64,000 bases of DNA. It comes from JAUIAI01 sp041396585 (GTDB lineage: Bacteria > Pseudomonadota > Gammaproteobacteria > Burkholderiales > Burkholderiaceae_E). Made by a program: the position numbers and the translations under genes. The notes under the pieces were generated by a model. It did no database searches. It was not told the origin of the DNA and saw only the letters and a program-made list of their open reading frames with translations. The stretch spans positions 248,001 through 312,000 of the forward strand of contig JAWKYG010000005.1 of the NCBI GenBank assembly GCA_041396585.1, read 5' to 3'. Below are positions 1 to 8,982 of this stretch, piece by piece; the first letter of the stretch is position 1; each line of letters starts with the position of its first letter.

Positions 1-333
1 GTGCTCGCGGCCAAAGCGCGCGGCTGCAGCGATTTGCGCACGATCTACTGGCACATCATGCCGAACATCCTGCCCCTGCTGCTGCTCTATACGGCCTTCA
101 ACATCGCCTGGTCGATCATTGCCGAGGCCGGTGCCGCTTTCCTCGGCTTCGGAGATCCGAATCACCTGTCCTGGGGCGGCATGCTCTACGAACTCTGGAT
201 CTCCGGCCAGATCCGCAAGGCCTGGTGGTGGTTCGCCTGGCCGTCCGTGGCGATCATCACCCTGGTCAGCGCGCTGGTGTTCGTGTCCCGCGCCTATGAA
301 GAGATCGCCAATCCGCGGCTGCGCCAGCGATGA
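1..333 (+). CDS. ABC transporter permease, DppC/OppC type (5' truncated)
   Basis: This is the C-terminal part of an inner-membrane permease of a peptide/opine/nickel-type ABC importer; the 5' end lies outside the window, so the GTG at position 1 is probably an internal codon. The visible 110 residues begin with the EAA-type cytoplasmic loop (A-R-G-C-S-D at about residues 5-10) that contacts the ATPase. Hydrophobic membrane segments follow, and the protein ends in a short basic tail. Its stop overlaps the start of the next ATPase gene (ATGA at 330-333), so the genes are translationally coupled. The substrate cannot be read from this fragment; the dehydrogenase genes downstream suggest an amine, amino acid derivative or opine. 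Confidence 0.88.
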   Translation: MLAAKARGCSDLRTIYWHIMPNILPLLLLYTAFNIAWSIIAEAGAAFLGFGDPNHLSWGGMLYELWISGQIRKAWWWFAWPSVAIITLVSALVFVSRAYEEIANPRLRQR

Positions 334-1352
334 GCATGCTCGAGATCGACAACCTCCAGATCACCTACGCCACGCGTGAAGGCCCGGTGCACGCGGTCGA
401 TGGCCTGTCGCTGTCGATCGGTCAGGACGAGATCGTCGGCCTGGCCGGCGAATCGGGCTGCGGCAAGACCACCCTGATCCGCGGTCTGCTGCGCCTGCTG
501 CCCAAGGGCGCCAAGGTCTCGGCCGATCGCTTTCGCTGGCGCGATCGCGATCTGCTCGCACTCGATGACCGCAGCTTCCGGCGCGAAATCGTCTGGAACG
601 AGATTTCGCTCGTGCCGCAAAGCGCGCAGGCGTCGTTGAACCCGGTGTACCGCGTGGGCGATCAGATCGTGGAGGCGATCCGCGAGCACTCGGACAGCTC
701 ACGCCGCGAGGCCCATGAGAAGGTGGCCGAGCTGTTCGATCTGGTGGGCCTGGAGCCGCGCCTGGCGCGCGCCTATCCGCATGAGTTCTCGGGCGGCATG
801 CGTCAGCGCGCGATGATCGCGATGTCGCTGGCGCTCGATCCCGCACTGGTGGTGATGGACGAACCCACCACCGGCCTGGATGTGCTGGTGCAGGAGCGCA
901 TCATCCGCAAGATCCGTGAGCTGCGCGAACGCAGTCACAACTCCATCCTGCTGATCACGCACGATATCTCGGTGATCGCCGAGATGAGTCACCGGATCGC
1001 GATCATGTATGCCGGGCGGATCATGGAGGTTGCCAGCGCGATCGATCTGTTCGAGCAGCCCGTGCATCCGTATACGCTCGGCCTGAAAAATGCGTTCCCG
1101 AGCATCAAGGCCAGGGGCAAGCCACTGATTTCCATCCCCGGCTCGCCACCGAATCTGCTCGGCGGTGTGAGCGGCTGCCCGTTCGCGCCGCGTTGTCCGT
1201 TTGCAATCGAGCGTTGCGAGCACGAGCGACCGGCCCTGCAGCCGATCGCCACCGATCATCTGGCCGCCTGCCATCGCGCCGGCGAGGCCGAGTCGATGCG
1301 CGAGCGGGCATCGGAGAAAGAAACATGGCAATTCTCGAAGTCCGCGGCCTGA
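330..1352 (+). CDS. ABC transporter ATP-binding protein, DppD/OppD type
   Basis: Cytoplasmic ATPase of the peptide-type importer, 340 residues. It has Walker A G-E-S-G-C-G-K-T-T, signature F-S-G-G-M-R-Q-R and Walker B V-V-M-D-E-P. The C-terminal oligopeptide-transporter extension carries the cysteine motif (C-P-F-A-P-R-C-P) that binds an iron-sulfur cluster in DppD-type ATPases. The ATG at 330 overlaps the permease stop; an alternative in-frame ATG lies at 336. Its 3' end overlaps the next ATPase by 28 bases. ABC importers of this family use two different ATPases, and this is the first. Confidence 0.92.
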   Translation: MSMLEIDNLQITYATREGPVHAVDGLSLSIGQDEIVGLAGESGCGKTTLIRGLLRLLPKGAKVSADRFRWRDRDLLALDDRSFRREIVWNEISLVPQSAQASLNPVYRVGDQIVEAIREHSDSSRREAHEKVAELFDLVGLEPRLARAYPHEFSGGMRQRAMIAMSLALDPALVVMDEPTTGLDVLVQERIIRKIRELRERSHNSILLITHDISVIAEMSHRIAIMYAGRIMEVASAIDLFEQPVHPYTLGLKNAFPSIKARGKPLISIPGSPPNLLGGVSGCPFAPRCPFAIERCEHERPALQPIATDHLAACHRAGEAESMRERASEKETWQFSKSAA

Positions 1353-2317
1353 CCAAGCACTTCGAGGTGCGGCCCGGCATGTTCGAGCGTCTACTCGGCG
1401 GCGGGCAGATCCAGCGCATCAAGGCGGTGGAGAATGTCAGCTTCTCCATCGAAGCCGGTGAGGTCCTGGGCCTGGCCGGCGAATCGGGTTGCGGCAAGTC
1501 CACCACCTGTCTGCTCCTGGCACGGCTGCTCGAGCCCAGCAGCGGCGAGATCATCTTCGAGGGCAGGCCGGTCGCCGGGCTCGGGGGCGAGGCACTGCGC
1601 GATTTTCGTCGCAAGGTGCAGATCGTCTTCCAGGATCCCTATGAATCGCTGAATCCACGCTTCACCGTGTTCGATCTGATCGCCGAGGGGCCGCGTGCGC
1701 TCGGGCTCTGGGATGCGCGCGAAACCCGCGAACGGGTGCAGGCGATGCTCGATGCGGTCGGCCTGCAGCCGCAGCGCTACATGGAGCGCTATCCTCACGA
1801 GATGAGCGGTGGTGAGCGCCAGCGCGTGGGTATTGCCAGCGCGCTGGTCATGGAACCGAGCCTGGTGATCGCCGACGAGCCGCTGTCGATGCTCGATGTG
1901 TCGATCCGGGCCGATATCCTCGATCTGCTGCGCCGGCTGTCCGAGCGACTCGGCTTTTCCTGCCTCTATGTCTCGCACGACCTTGCCATCCTGTCGAACA
2001 TTGCCGATCGTCTGATGATCATGTACCTGGGAACCATTGCCGAAATCGGCCCGGTGGCCGAAGTGGTGGCCGCGCCCCGCCATCCGTACGGGCGTGCGCT
2101 GCTCGAGGCGGTGCCGGCCCCCGATCCACGCTATCGCAGGCCGGTTCCCGACATTCGCGGCGATATCGCCCGGCCGGTGGATCCGCCGCCGGGCTGCCGC
2201 TTCGCCGGGCGTTGCCCGAAGGTGGCCCCGGTCTGTCGTGAAGATCCGATACCGCGACCGGTCGAAGTGGGGCCGGGCCACTATGCGGCCTGCCGACTGC
2301 TGGAGACGCAACGATGA
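1325..2317 (+). CDS. ABC transporter ATP-binding protein, DppF/OppF type
   Basis: Second ATPase of the importer, 330 residues. The open frame extends further upstream, but the ATG at 1325 is chosen because the protein then starts with the usual sequence M-A-I-L-E-V-R-G-L-T-K and an AGAAAG-type ribosome site precedes it. Walker A is G-E-S-G-C-G-K-S-T, the signature is M-S-G-G-E-R-Q-R and Walker B is V-I-A-D-E-P. The C-terminal domain again has the C-R-F-A-G-R-C-P cysteine motif. It overlaps the preceding gene by 28 bases and the following oxidase gene by ATGA (2314-2317), placing transporter and dehydrogenase in one operon. Confidence 0.92.
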   Translation: MAILEVRGLTKHFEVRPGMFERLLGGGQIQRIKAVENVSFSIEAGEVLGLAGESGCGKSTTCLLLARLLEPSSGEIIFEGRPVAGLGGEALRDFRRKVQIVFQDPYESLNPRFTVFDLIAEGPRALGLWDARETRERVQAMLDAVGLQPQRYMERYPHEMSGGERQRVGIASALVMEPSLVIADEPLSMLDVSIRADILDLLRRLSERLGFSCLYVSHDLAILSNIADRLMIMYLGTIAEIGPVAEVVAAPRHPYGRALLEAVPAPDPRYRRPVPDIRGDIARPVDPPPGCRFAGRCPKVAPVCREDPIPRPVEVGPGHYAACRLLETQR

Positions 2318-3432
2318 ACCAGGGCAGCGAAGTCATCGTGATCGGTGGCGGGCTGGTGGGTGCCAGCGTGGCCTGGGGGCTGGCACGTCTGGGCGCGCAG
2401 GTGACCCTGCTCGACGAGGGCGATGACGCGTTGCGCGCCTCGCGGGGCAATTTCGGCCTCGTCTGGGTGCAGAGCAAGGGCCTGAACATGCCGGCCTATG
2501 CGCGCTGGTCGCTGCACTCCGCAGATCTCTGGCCCGATCTGGCGGCCGAACTGCTCGAGCGCACCGGGGTCGATGTCGGCCATGAGCGCCCGGGTGGGCT
2601 GATTCTGGATCTGAGCGAGGCCGAGCACCGGGCCACCGTCAAGACGCTGGCCGACATCACGGCCCAGTGTCAGGGGCGATGCGCGGCCTACGAGGTGCTC
2701 GATCGCGGCGCGTTGCACGAACTGCTGCCCGACATCGGCCCGTCGGTGGCCGGCGCCACCTATTCGCCGGCCGACGGCCATGCCAATCCGCTGTATCTGC
2801 TGCGCGCCTTGCACACCGATTTCGCCAGGCGTAAGGGCGTCTATCGGCCCCGTCAGCATGTGCGGGAGATTCGCACCGAGGGGGCGCGTACGCGCGTGCT
2901 CACCGAGGCAGGCAGCTGGGTTGCCGACAAGGTCGTGATCACGGCCGGCCTGGCCACCACCGGGCTGGCCGCGCAGGTCGGCATGACCGCGCCGATCCGG
3001 CCCCTTGCCGGGCAGATCGTGGTCACCGAACGCACCTCGCAGTTCATGCCGATGCCCACGAACCTGATCCGTCAGACCCGCGAAGGCGGACTGATGCTCG
3101 GTTACACGGTCGATGATTTCGGTTATGACACCACCGCGCGCGTGGACCGCTCGCGCGATGTCGCCCACAAGGCGGTGGCCGCCGTGCCGCGCATCGCCGA
3201 TCTGCGCATCGTGCGCACCTGGGCGGCGCTGCGCATCATGACCGCCGATGGCTTCCCGATCTACGATCGCTCGCGCGAGCATCCCGGGGTCTATGTCGCC
3301 ACCTGCCACAGCGGGGTCACACTCGCCGCGGTGCACAGCATGGTGGTGCCCGAATGGATCCTCTCGGGACGCGCACCCGAGGAGTTCGACTCCTTCTCCA
3401 CGCGGAGGTTCGATGTTCAAGCGTCTCACTGA
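2314..3432 (+). CDS. FAD-dependent amine/amino acid dehydrogenase (DAO fold, HcnC/opine oxidase B type)
   Basis: A 372-residue flavoprotein of the D-amino acid oxidase superfamily. The N-terminal dinucleotide motif G-G-G-L-V-G-A-S-V-A binds FAD, and a second conserved block near the C-terminus (G-V-Y-V-A-T-C-H-S-G-V-T) is typical of the family. In systems such as HcnABC, opine oxidase and hydroxyproline dehydrogenase this subunit oxidises the C-N bond of the substrate and passes electrons to partner flavin and iron-sulfur subunits. The next two genes supply exactly those partners, and the ABC importer genes lie immediately upstream with overlapping stops and starts. The substrate is not determinable from sequence alone. 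Confidence 0.85.
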   Translation: MNQGSEVIVIGGGLVGASVAWGLARLGAQVTLLDEGDDALRASRGNFGLVWVQSKGLNMPAYARWSLHSADLWPDLAAELLERTGVDVGHERPGGLILDLSEAEHRATVKTLADITAQCQGRCAAYEVLDRGALHELLPDIGPSVAGATYSPADGHANPLYLLRALHTDFARRKGVYRPRQHVREIRTEGARTRVLTEAGSWVADKVVITAGLATTGLAAQVGMTAPIRPLAGQIVVTERTSQFMPMPTNLIRQTREGGLMLGYTVDDFGYDTTARVDRSRDVAHKAVAAVPRIADLRIVRTWAALRIMTADGFPIYDRSREHPGVYVATCHSGVTLAAVHSMVVPEWILSGRAPEEFDSFSTRRFDVQASH

Positions 3433-3712
3433 TATCGGTGCTCCCCTGATGTTCGAATTCGAAGGGCAGCAGGTGCAGGCCCAGGCCGGCGACACGGTCG
3501 CGGCGGCATTGTTCGCCCACGGCGTGCGCACGATGCGCCAGTCCGTGGTCTCGGGCGAGGCGCGCCAACCCTATTGCCAGATCGGCGTCTGCTTCGAGTG
3601 CCTGCTCGAGATCGACGGCCGACCCAATCGCCAGGCCTGCATGATCCGCGTGCGTGAGGGCATGCGCGTGCGGCGCCATCCCGCCATGGCAAACCCGGCG
3701 GGCGAATCATGA
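3413..3712 (+). CDS. (2Fe-2S)-binding protein, HcnA/opine oxidase small subunit type
   Basis: A 99-residue ferredoxin-like subunit. The ATG at 3413 follows a good ribosome site (GGAGG at 3404-3408) and overlaps the preceding oxidase by 20 bases. Cysteines in the pattern C-x4-C-x2-C followed about 12 residues later by another C (residues about 55-75) match a plant-type [2Fe-2S] cluster. Proteins of this size sit between the two flavoproteins of HcnABC-like and opine/hydroxyproline dehydrogenases and relay electrons. Its stop overlaps the next start (ATGA at 3709-3712), consistent with equal production of the three subunits. Confidence 0.87.
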   Translation: MFKRLTDIGAPLMFEFEGQQVQAQAGDTVAAALFAHGVRTMRQSVVSGEARQPYCQIGVCFECLLEIDGRPNRQACMIRVREGMRVRRHPAMANPAGES

Positions 3713-5199
3713 GCGGCGAACCGGGACGCGCGGGGCCGATGACCATCGGTGAGGATGCCGGGCGTGTCGATGTCGCCGTGATCGGCGCCGGTCCCGCCGG
3801 GCTGGCGGCGGCGACGCAGGCGGCGCAGGCCGGGCTCTCGGTGGCACTGTTCGACGAACAGCCGGCACCTGGCGGGCAGATCTACCGCGCGATCGAAGCG
3901 GCCGATGCACGGGCCGCCAGCCTGGGCGATCTGCTCGGTGCCGACTATGCGCGCGGGCGCGAACTGGTGGCCGCGTTTCGCGCCAGCGGCGCCCAATGGC
4001 ATGGCGAGAGTTCGGTCTTCGATCTTTCCGCGGAAGGTGGCCTTGGCGTACTCGGACGCGACGGCGCGCGCTGGTGGCAGGCGCGGCGGGTGATCGTTGC
4101 CACGGGCGCGATGGAGCGGCCGGTGCCGGTGCCCGGCTGGACCCTGCCCGGGGTGATGGGCATCGGTGCGGCCCAGACCCTGCTCAAGCAATCGGCGCTG
4201 GTGCCCGACGAAGCCACGGTGATCATCGGCAGCGGCCCCCTGTTGTTCCTGGCCGCCAGGCAATTGCTCGCTGCGGGCTCGCCGGTGCGCGCGATCCTGG
4301 AAACCACGCCCGGCGGCAATATGCATCAAGCGCTGCCGATGCTGCCGCGCGCGTTTCTGGCGGGCCCGGAGATTCGCAAGGGGCTGACCTGGCGTCGTGA
4401 ACTGCGCCGCACCGGCGTGCCGATGTTCACCCGGGTCGATGATGTACGCATCGAAGGCGATGCCAGCCTCAAGCGGGTTCGGGCGCGCGCCGGCGGCGAG
4501 TCTCTGCAGTTCGAATGCGGGCTGGTCCTGATGCACGAGGGCGTGGTGCCGAGCACGCAGCTTTCGATGATCGCCGGGGCCGCGCACGACTATGACGAAA
4601 CGCAGGCCTGCTGGCATGTGCGCAAGGATGCCTTCGGTCGAACCGATCGCGAGTTCATCCTGGTGGCCGGGGATTGCGCGGGCATTGGCGGTGCGGAACT
4701 GGCGGCGGCCGAGGGCCGGCTCGCCGGCATTGCCGCGGCCGCGGATCTGGGCGCGCTCGAGCGCGCCCGTGTCGACGGCCTGGCGGGCGCATCGCGCGAG
4801 CTGCTGGCGCGCAAGGCGCCGTTGCGCCGCTTTCTCGATACGCTCTATCGGCCGCGCCAACAGGTGCTGGTGCCGCCCGACGACGCCACGATCGTCTGTC
4901 GCTGCGAGGAAGTGAGCGCGGGCGAGCTACGGCGGATGGCCGCGCTGGGCTGCACCGGGCCGAATCAGGCCAAGGCGTTCAGCCGCTGTGGCATGGGACC
5001 CTGCCAGGGGCGCCAGTGTGCGTTGACCGCGGCTCAGGTTCTGGCGCACGAATCGGGTCGCCCGGTGGCCAGTGCCGGTCATTTCCGTGTCCGGCCGCCG
5101 ATCAAGCCGGTCACCGTGGGCGAGCTCGCCAGCATGACCGGCCTGGGGGCACCGCCCGAAACCGGGCCCTTGCTGCCTACCGGCAACAGCGAAACCTGA
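3709..5199 (+). CDS. FAD/NAD(P)-dependent oxidoreductase with BFD-like [2Fe-2S] domain (HcnB/opine oxidase A type)
   Basis: A 496-residue pyridine-nucleotide-disulfide-type flavoprotein. The N-terminal G-A-G-P-A-G-L-A motif and the D-E-Q-P-A-P-G-G-Q-I-Y segment bind FAD. A central G-S-G-P-L-L motif belongs to the second Rossmann fold. The C-terminal 100 residues carry four cysteines (C-R-C-E-E, then C-G-M-G-P-C-Q-G-R-x-C) typical of a bacterioferredoxin-associated-ferredoxin-like [2Fe-2S] domain. This is the usual alpha subunit of HcnABC-type and opine dehydrogenase complexes. Together with the two preceding genes it should form a membrane-associated three-subunit dehydrogenase feeding the respiratory chain. 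Confidence 0.87.
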   Translation: MSGEPGRAGPMTIGEDAGRVDVAVIGAGPAGLAAATQAAQAGLSVALFDEQPAPGGQIYRAIEAADARAASLGDLLGADYARGRELVAAFRASGAQWHGESSVFDLSAEGGLGVLGRDGARWWQARRVIVATGAMERPVPVPGWTLPGVMGIGAAQTLLKQSALVPDEATVIIGSGPLLFLAARQLLAAGSPVRAILETTPGGNMHQALPMLPRAFLAGPEIRKGLTWRRELRRTGVPMFTRVDDVRIEGDASLKRVRARAGGESLQFECGLVLMHEGVVPSTQLSMIAGAAHDYDETQACWHVRKDAFGRTDREFILVAGDCAGIGGAELAAAEGRLAGIAAAADLGALERARVDGLAGASRELLARKAPLRRFLDTLYRPRQQVLVPPDDATIVCRCEEVSAGELRRMAALGCTGPNQAKAFSRCGMGPCQGRQCALTAAQVLAHESGRPVASAGHFRVRPPIKPVTVGELASMTGLGAPPETGPLLPTGNSET

Positions 5200-5308
5200 A
5201 CATCCGAAGATTGTCCGCAAGCGGCCATGAATCCCTCGTCGAAGCGCCTGGGCAAGGTGTCAGTCCCTGCCGGACTCGGGCGGACCCGGCGGGCCCGCGG
5301 GGTCGGCC

Positions 5309-6439
5309 ATGACTGATGTCGATGTCGCGATCATCGGTGCCGGACTGCACGGTTGCTCGGCCGCCCTCAATCTGGCCCGGCGTGGCCGGCGCGTGGTGGT
5401 GCTCGAGCGTGACCTCATTGGTCGTCACGCTTCGGGGGTAAACGCCGGTGGCGTGCGGACCTTGCTGCGCCATGAGGCCGAGATCCCGCTGGCGCTGGAG
5501 GCGCGCGAGATCTGGCATCGGATCGTCGACGAGGTCGGCAACGACTGCGGCTATCACACTGTGGGGCAGGTCGCGGTGGCCACCACGGAGGCGGCACGCG
5601 ATCGATTGGGCGAGCGGCATGCGCGCATGCATGCGCTGGGCTGGCGCCATGAGCAGTGGTTCGACGCCCCCGCCTTGCGGCGCTGGATGCCGACCCTGAC
5701 CGACGCGGCCTGCGGCGGTCTGGGCGCCCCCGATGACGGTGCGGCCAGCCCCTATCACACCACGATGGCCTTCGCGCGCGCGGCGCGCGCCGCCGGCGTC
5801 GAGATTCTTGAAGGGGCGGCGGTGAGCATGATCGACCAGGCGCCCGATGGCCGCTGGCAACTGCACAGTGAGCGCGGCGTGATCCTGGCCGGGTCGCTGC
5901 TGAACACGGCCGGTGCCTGGGGTGACCGTGTCGCCGCAATGGTCGGCGATTCGGTGCCGCTGCGTTTTTTCCTGCCGATGATGATGATCACGGCGCGCGT
6001 GCCGCGTTTTCTCGAGCCGGTGGTGATCAGTGCCGACCCACCGCTGTCATTCAAGCAGACGCCCACGGGCGGGTTGTTGATCGGTGGTGGCCGCCCGGCC
6101 ATTGGCGGGCGCGACGGCGAGCCGGATCGCATCGACTTTGCCGGGCTGCGCGCCAGCGCCGACACGGTCCGACGGCTGTTTCCCGATCTGGCGGACGTGC
6201 CGGTGCTGCGGGCCTGGTCGGGTACCGAGGGTCAGTTCGATGATGCGATTCCGGTGATCGGACCGAGCCTGCACGCGCCGCGTGTCTGGCATGCCTTCGG
6301 CTTTTGCGGGCATGGCTTTCAACTCGGGCCGATCGTGGGTCGCCTGCTGGCCGAGCTGATCATCGACGGGCGGGCCAGCCTGCCGCTCGAGGCATTTGCA
6401 TTGAGCCGCTTTGCCGGGACGCAGTCAGGGTCTGCCTAA
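5309..6439 (+). CDS. FAD-dependent oxidoreductase (sarcosine oxidase beta/DAO family)
   Basis: A second DAO-fold flavoprotein, 376 residues, beginning 109 bases after the three-subunit dehydrogenase. The FAD site is G-A-G-L-H-G-C-S, followed by the V-V-L-E-R-D acidic strand end; residues S-G-V-N-A-G-G-V resemble sarcosine oxidase beta subunits. It may process a secondary amine released by the first dehydrogenase, or be an independent oxidase sharing the operon. The 109-base gap holds no gene. The stop codon overlaps the stop of the convergent isomerase gene (6436-6439). Confidence 0.82.
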   Translation: MTDVDVAIIGAGLHGCSAALNLARRGRRVVVLERDLIGRHASGVNAGGVRTLLRHEAEIPLALEAREIWHRIVDEVGNDCGYHTVGQVAVATTEAARDRLGERHARMHALGWRHEQWFDAPALRRWMPTLTDAACGGLGAPDDGAASPYHTTMAFARAARAAGVEILEGAAVSMIDQAPDGRWQLHSERGVILAGSLLNTAGAWGDRVAAMVGDSVPLRFFLPMMMITARVPRFLEPVVISADPPLSFKQTPTGGLLIGGGRPAIGGRDGEPDRIDFAGLRASADTVRRLFPDLADVPVLRAWSGTEGQFDDAIPVIGPSLHAPRVWHAFGFCGHGFQLGPIVGRLLAELIIDGRASLPLEAFALSRFAGTQSGSA

Positions 6440-7080
6440 GTGCGCGCGAGCCCGACGTTCGTCAGGTGCCAGCGCAGGGTATCCAGCCGATCCTGACCAA
6501 AGAAGGGCTCACCCTCGAACACGAAGGTCGGCACGCCCCAGTGATCGGCATCGGCCAGCGCCTGCTGATTGCGCGCGATGTCGTCCGCATGATCGCCGTT
6601 CGCGATCGCGGCATCGAGCTCGGCGAGGTCGAGTCCGGCACGTGCGCTGGCCTGGGCCAGATGCTCACCGAGGTGCCAGTCACGGGTGCCGCCAAACAGC
6701 AGGTGTGAGATTTCATAGGCGAAGGCCAGGCCTCGGCCCCGGCGCTGAGCCTCGACACCGAGCCGGCTGAGCCGGTCGATGTAGGGTTGTTCGTCGGCGA
6801 TCTTGAGCGTCTTCATGTCCTGCACGATGGGGTCTGGCCTCGGCCACTTGTCCGGCATGCCCAGAAATCGTGCGCGACGCGGAAAATCCAGCTTGATGTA
6901 GCGGGCGCGGATCGCATTCTGCGGGGTGAACAACATCTCGGGTGATCGAATCGCGGCCGGCAGCACCACACGCAGCGCCACCTCGACATCGAAGTCACGG
7001 GCCAGTTCGAGCATGCCCGGTGTGGCCAGATAGGAATACGGACTGCGAAACGACCAGAACACATCGACGGTCTTCTTCAT
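6436..7080 (-). CDS. 2-hydroxychromene-2-carboxylate isomerase/DsbA-family protein
   Basis: A 214-residue thioredoxin-fold (DsbA-like) protein beginning M-K-K-T-V-D-V-F-W-S-F-R-S-P-Y-S-Y. The F-R-S-P-Y-S-Y segment lacks the redox C-x-x-C and carries the serine typical of HCCA isomerase and kappa-class glutathione transferase relatives. The C-terminal W-G-V-P-T-F-V-F-E-G block is the cis-proline region of the fold. Family members isomerise ring-cleavage products of polycyclic aromatics using glutathione. The start at 7080 was chosen because it gives the canonical N-terminus; the open frame extends about 120 codons further without recognisable sequence. Confidence 0.78.
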   Translation of the reverse strand: MKKTVDVFWSFRSPYSYLATPGMLELARDFDVEVALRVVLPAAIRSPEMLFTPQNAIRARYIKLDFPRRARFLGMPDKWPRPDPIVQDMKTLKIADEQPYIDRLSRLGVEAQRRGRGLAFAYEISHLLFGGTRDWHLGEHLAQASARAGLDLAELDAAIANGDHADDIARNQQALADADHWGVPTFVFEGEPFFGQDRLDTLRWHLTNVGLART

Positions 7081-7139
7081 GACGGGTTTCCTTGTGTGAA
7101 CCGGGCCGGTCAATGGCCCGCCCTTCATCGCGCGCGCCA

Positions 7140-8210
7140 TTACGGCACGATCTTCTCGCGCCGGAATCGTGTCAGTTGATCGACGAACATCTGTTCCGTG
7201 TCGACCACCTCGTGAAAGCCCGCCTGACGGATCTTGGTCAGGTTGGAGATCACATCCCAGGTGGTGCCGAAGACATAGTCGGCAAACGGCCAGGCGACCA
7301 GTTCCTGATAGGCATACGACTGCAGCCCGTGCGTCTGCTGCAACCTGCTCCAGAGCGCTTGCTTGTCCGCCATCTGCTCGGTCAGCGAGATCTGCTGCGG
7401 CACGCCCACCGGCATCTCGAAGACCTCGGCGATGCGAGGCCAAAGATTGCACCAGCGGAACACATCGCCATTGGTGATGTTGTAGGCCTGGTTACTGCAT
7501 GCCGGTGTCTCGGCCGCCCAGTGGGCGGCCTTCGCGAACAGATCGGATTCGGTCACCTGATAGAGGTTGGTCCAGCCGCCCGCGGCACCGGGAAATCGCA
7601 GCGGCAGGCCAAGCGCCTTGCTGACCGCCGCATAGACCGCGATCGCCGGCACGATGCTCATCGCGGTCCCGGGGGCGAAGCCGCACAGGGTTTGCGGGCG
7701 CAGCTCCACCCAGTCCCAGCGCTTGCCCCGTTGCCGCTCGGTCAGCCAGTCGATCTGATCGAAGTAGTAATCGGGCGGCATGTGGCGCGGATCAGACTCG
7801 CGAAACGGCGTTTTCAGCGGGCCCAGATGCGTGCCGTAATACTTGGTGCCGGTGATCAGCACCACGCGCTGCAGACCGGGGCTGGCGGCCTCGATCGCAC
7901 TGACCGAGTTGGCGAGCAGATCGCGATTGGGCCCGACGTTGCTGGCGAAGCCGCTGGCCTTGCCGGTGGCCGGCTGGAAGCCGGCGAAGAACACATGCGT
8001 GATGTCGGTGAGGCCGGACAGACGCTCACGACACTGCGCCGCATCGAGCAGATCGACCGACACATGCGCATAGCCGTCGCGCTCCGGGCCCGGCCGGCGC
8101 GACAGGCCCACCACCTGCCAGTCGCCAGCGGCCAGCAGGCGATCGACGATATAGCGGCCGATCACGCCGAGGGCTCCGACGACCACGGCCTTCTTCGGGG
8201 GGGAACTCAT
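7140..8210 (-). CDS. SDR family oxidoreductase, PRISE-like (progesterone 5-beta-reductase type)
   Basis: A 356-residue extended short-chain dehydrogenase. The N-terminal NAD(P) site is V-V-V-G-A-L-G-V-I-G. The T-G-T-K-Y-Y-G block near residue 118 carries the Lys and Tyr characteristic of the PRISE group, which reduces enone double bonds. The ATG at 8210 is preferred over an upstream TTG because GGAGG lies 8-9 bases before it. Bacterial members are mostly uncharacterised and often act on small enones. It is followed by the isomerase gene 59 bases on, and preceded by the RraA-type gene 33 bases upstream, so the three are probably cotranscribed. Confidence 0.78.
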   Translation of the reverse strand: MSSPPKKAVVVGALGVIGRYIVDRLLAAGDWQVVGLSRRPGPERDGYAHVSVDLLDAAQCRERLSGLTDITHVFFAGFQPATGKASGFASNVGPNRDLLANSVSAIEAASPGLQRVVLITGTKYYGTHLGPLKTPFRESDPRHMPPDYYFDQIDWLTERQRGKRWDWVELRPQTLCGFAPGTAMSIVPAIAVYAAVSKALGLPLRFPGAAGGWTNLYQVTESDLFAKAAHWAAETPACSNQAYNITNGDVFRWCNLWPRIAEVFEMPVGVPQQISLTEQMADKQALWSRLQQTHGLQSYAYQELVAWPFADYVFGTTWDVISNLTKIRQAGFHEVVDTEQMFVDQLTRFRREKIVP

Positions 8211-8243
8211 CAGAAGTGTGCCTCCAACCAAGCGCGCGTCTGT

Positions 8244-8894
8244 TCAGATGAAATCGAAGCCTTTCATGCCGCCGGCCACCTTGGCCATCATCTCGTCCTC
8301 CTTGCGACGCACATCGGCCAGGCGGGTGAGCGTGGCCGCCAGTTTCGCCCGCGGCACGATGACCACGCCGTCTTCGTCGGCAATGACCACATCGCCCGAG
8401 GCGATCGCCACACCGCCGATCACGATCGGCGCACCCACGGTTCCCGGGCCGTTGCGCGCCGGGGAATTGGGGCTGACGCCGGCCGCGAAACACGGCAGGC
8501 CGACCTCCTTGATGCCACGTGTGTCGCGCACGCAGCCATCGGTGACGAAGCCGGCGATGCCGTTGTTGCGCGCCATGCCGAGCACCAGATCGCCGACGAC
8601 CGCGCAGCCCATGTGGCCACCGGTGGCCGCGATCAGCACGTCGCCGGGTTTTGCATGGGCGAGCGCGGCTGCCACCGCGAGATTGTCCGCTGCGCCGCAA
8701 TCACAGGTGAGCACCACGCCACAGAGCGCGCTGCGCGTAGGATCGATCGGCTTGATCCGGTAGTCGAGTGCCCCGAGCCCGCCGAGAGCATCGACCACGA
8801 AACCACTCTGCAGGTCGCGAAATGCCTGAACATCGAGAGGGTCGGGGCGTTCGAAGTCGGGGAAGGCCTGAATCGCGGGTGCGTCGTCGATCAT
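8244..8894 (-). CDS. RraA family protein (HMG/CHA aldolase or oxaloacetate decarboxylase-like)
   Basis: A 216-residue RraA-fold protein. The conserved glycine-rich stretch with G-H-M-G-C-A-V-V-G-D and the V-T-D-G-C-V-R-D-T motif carry the Arg-Asp pair that binds the 2-oxo acid and divalent metal in 4-hydroxy-4-methyl-2-oxoglutarate aldolase and oxaloacetate decarboxylase. The start at 8894 has a GGAGA ribosome site five bases upstream; longer upstream reading has no family support. Such aldolases often end aromatic or sugar-acid degradation pathways, but family members in other contexts are called ribonuclease E inhibitors, so the precise reaction is uncertain. Confidence 0.82.
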   Translation of the reverse strand: MIDDAPAIQAFPDFERPDPLDVQAFRDLQSGFVVDALGGLGALDYRIKPIDPTRSALCGVVLTCDCGAADNLAVAAALAHAKPGDVLIAATGGHMGCAVVGDLVLGMARNNGIAGFVTDGCVRDTRGIKEVGLPCFAAGVSPNSPARNGPGTVGAPIVIGGVAIASGDVVIADEDGVVIVPRAKLAATLTRLADVRRKEDEMMAKVAGGMKGFDFI

Positions 8895-8982
8895 GATGTC
8901 TCCGTGGCGGTTGGCGTGGGCCGCGCAGGTGCCGGCAGGCACATGTACCGGTTAGCCGGTGCGGCAGGACACCGAGTATGAA

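Noticed and set aside
7092..8981. A 629-codon plus-strand frame over the PRISE and RraA genes
   Set aside because: Its sequence is His/Arg/Gln-rich and without domains; the minus-strand genes have ribosome sites and motifs.
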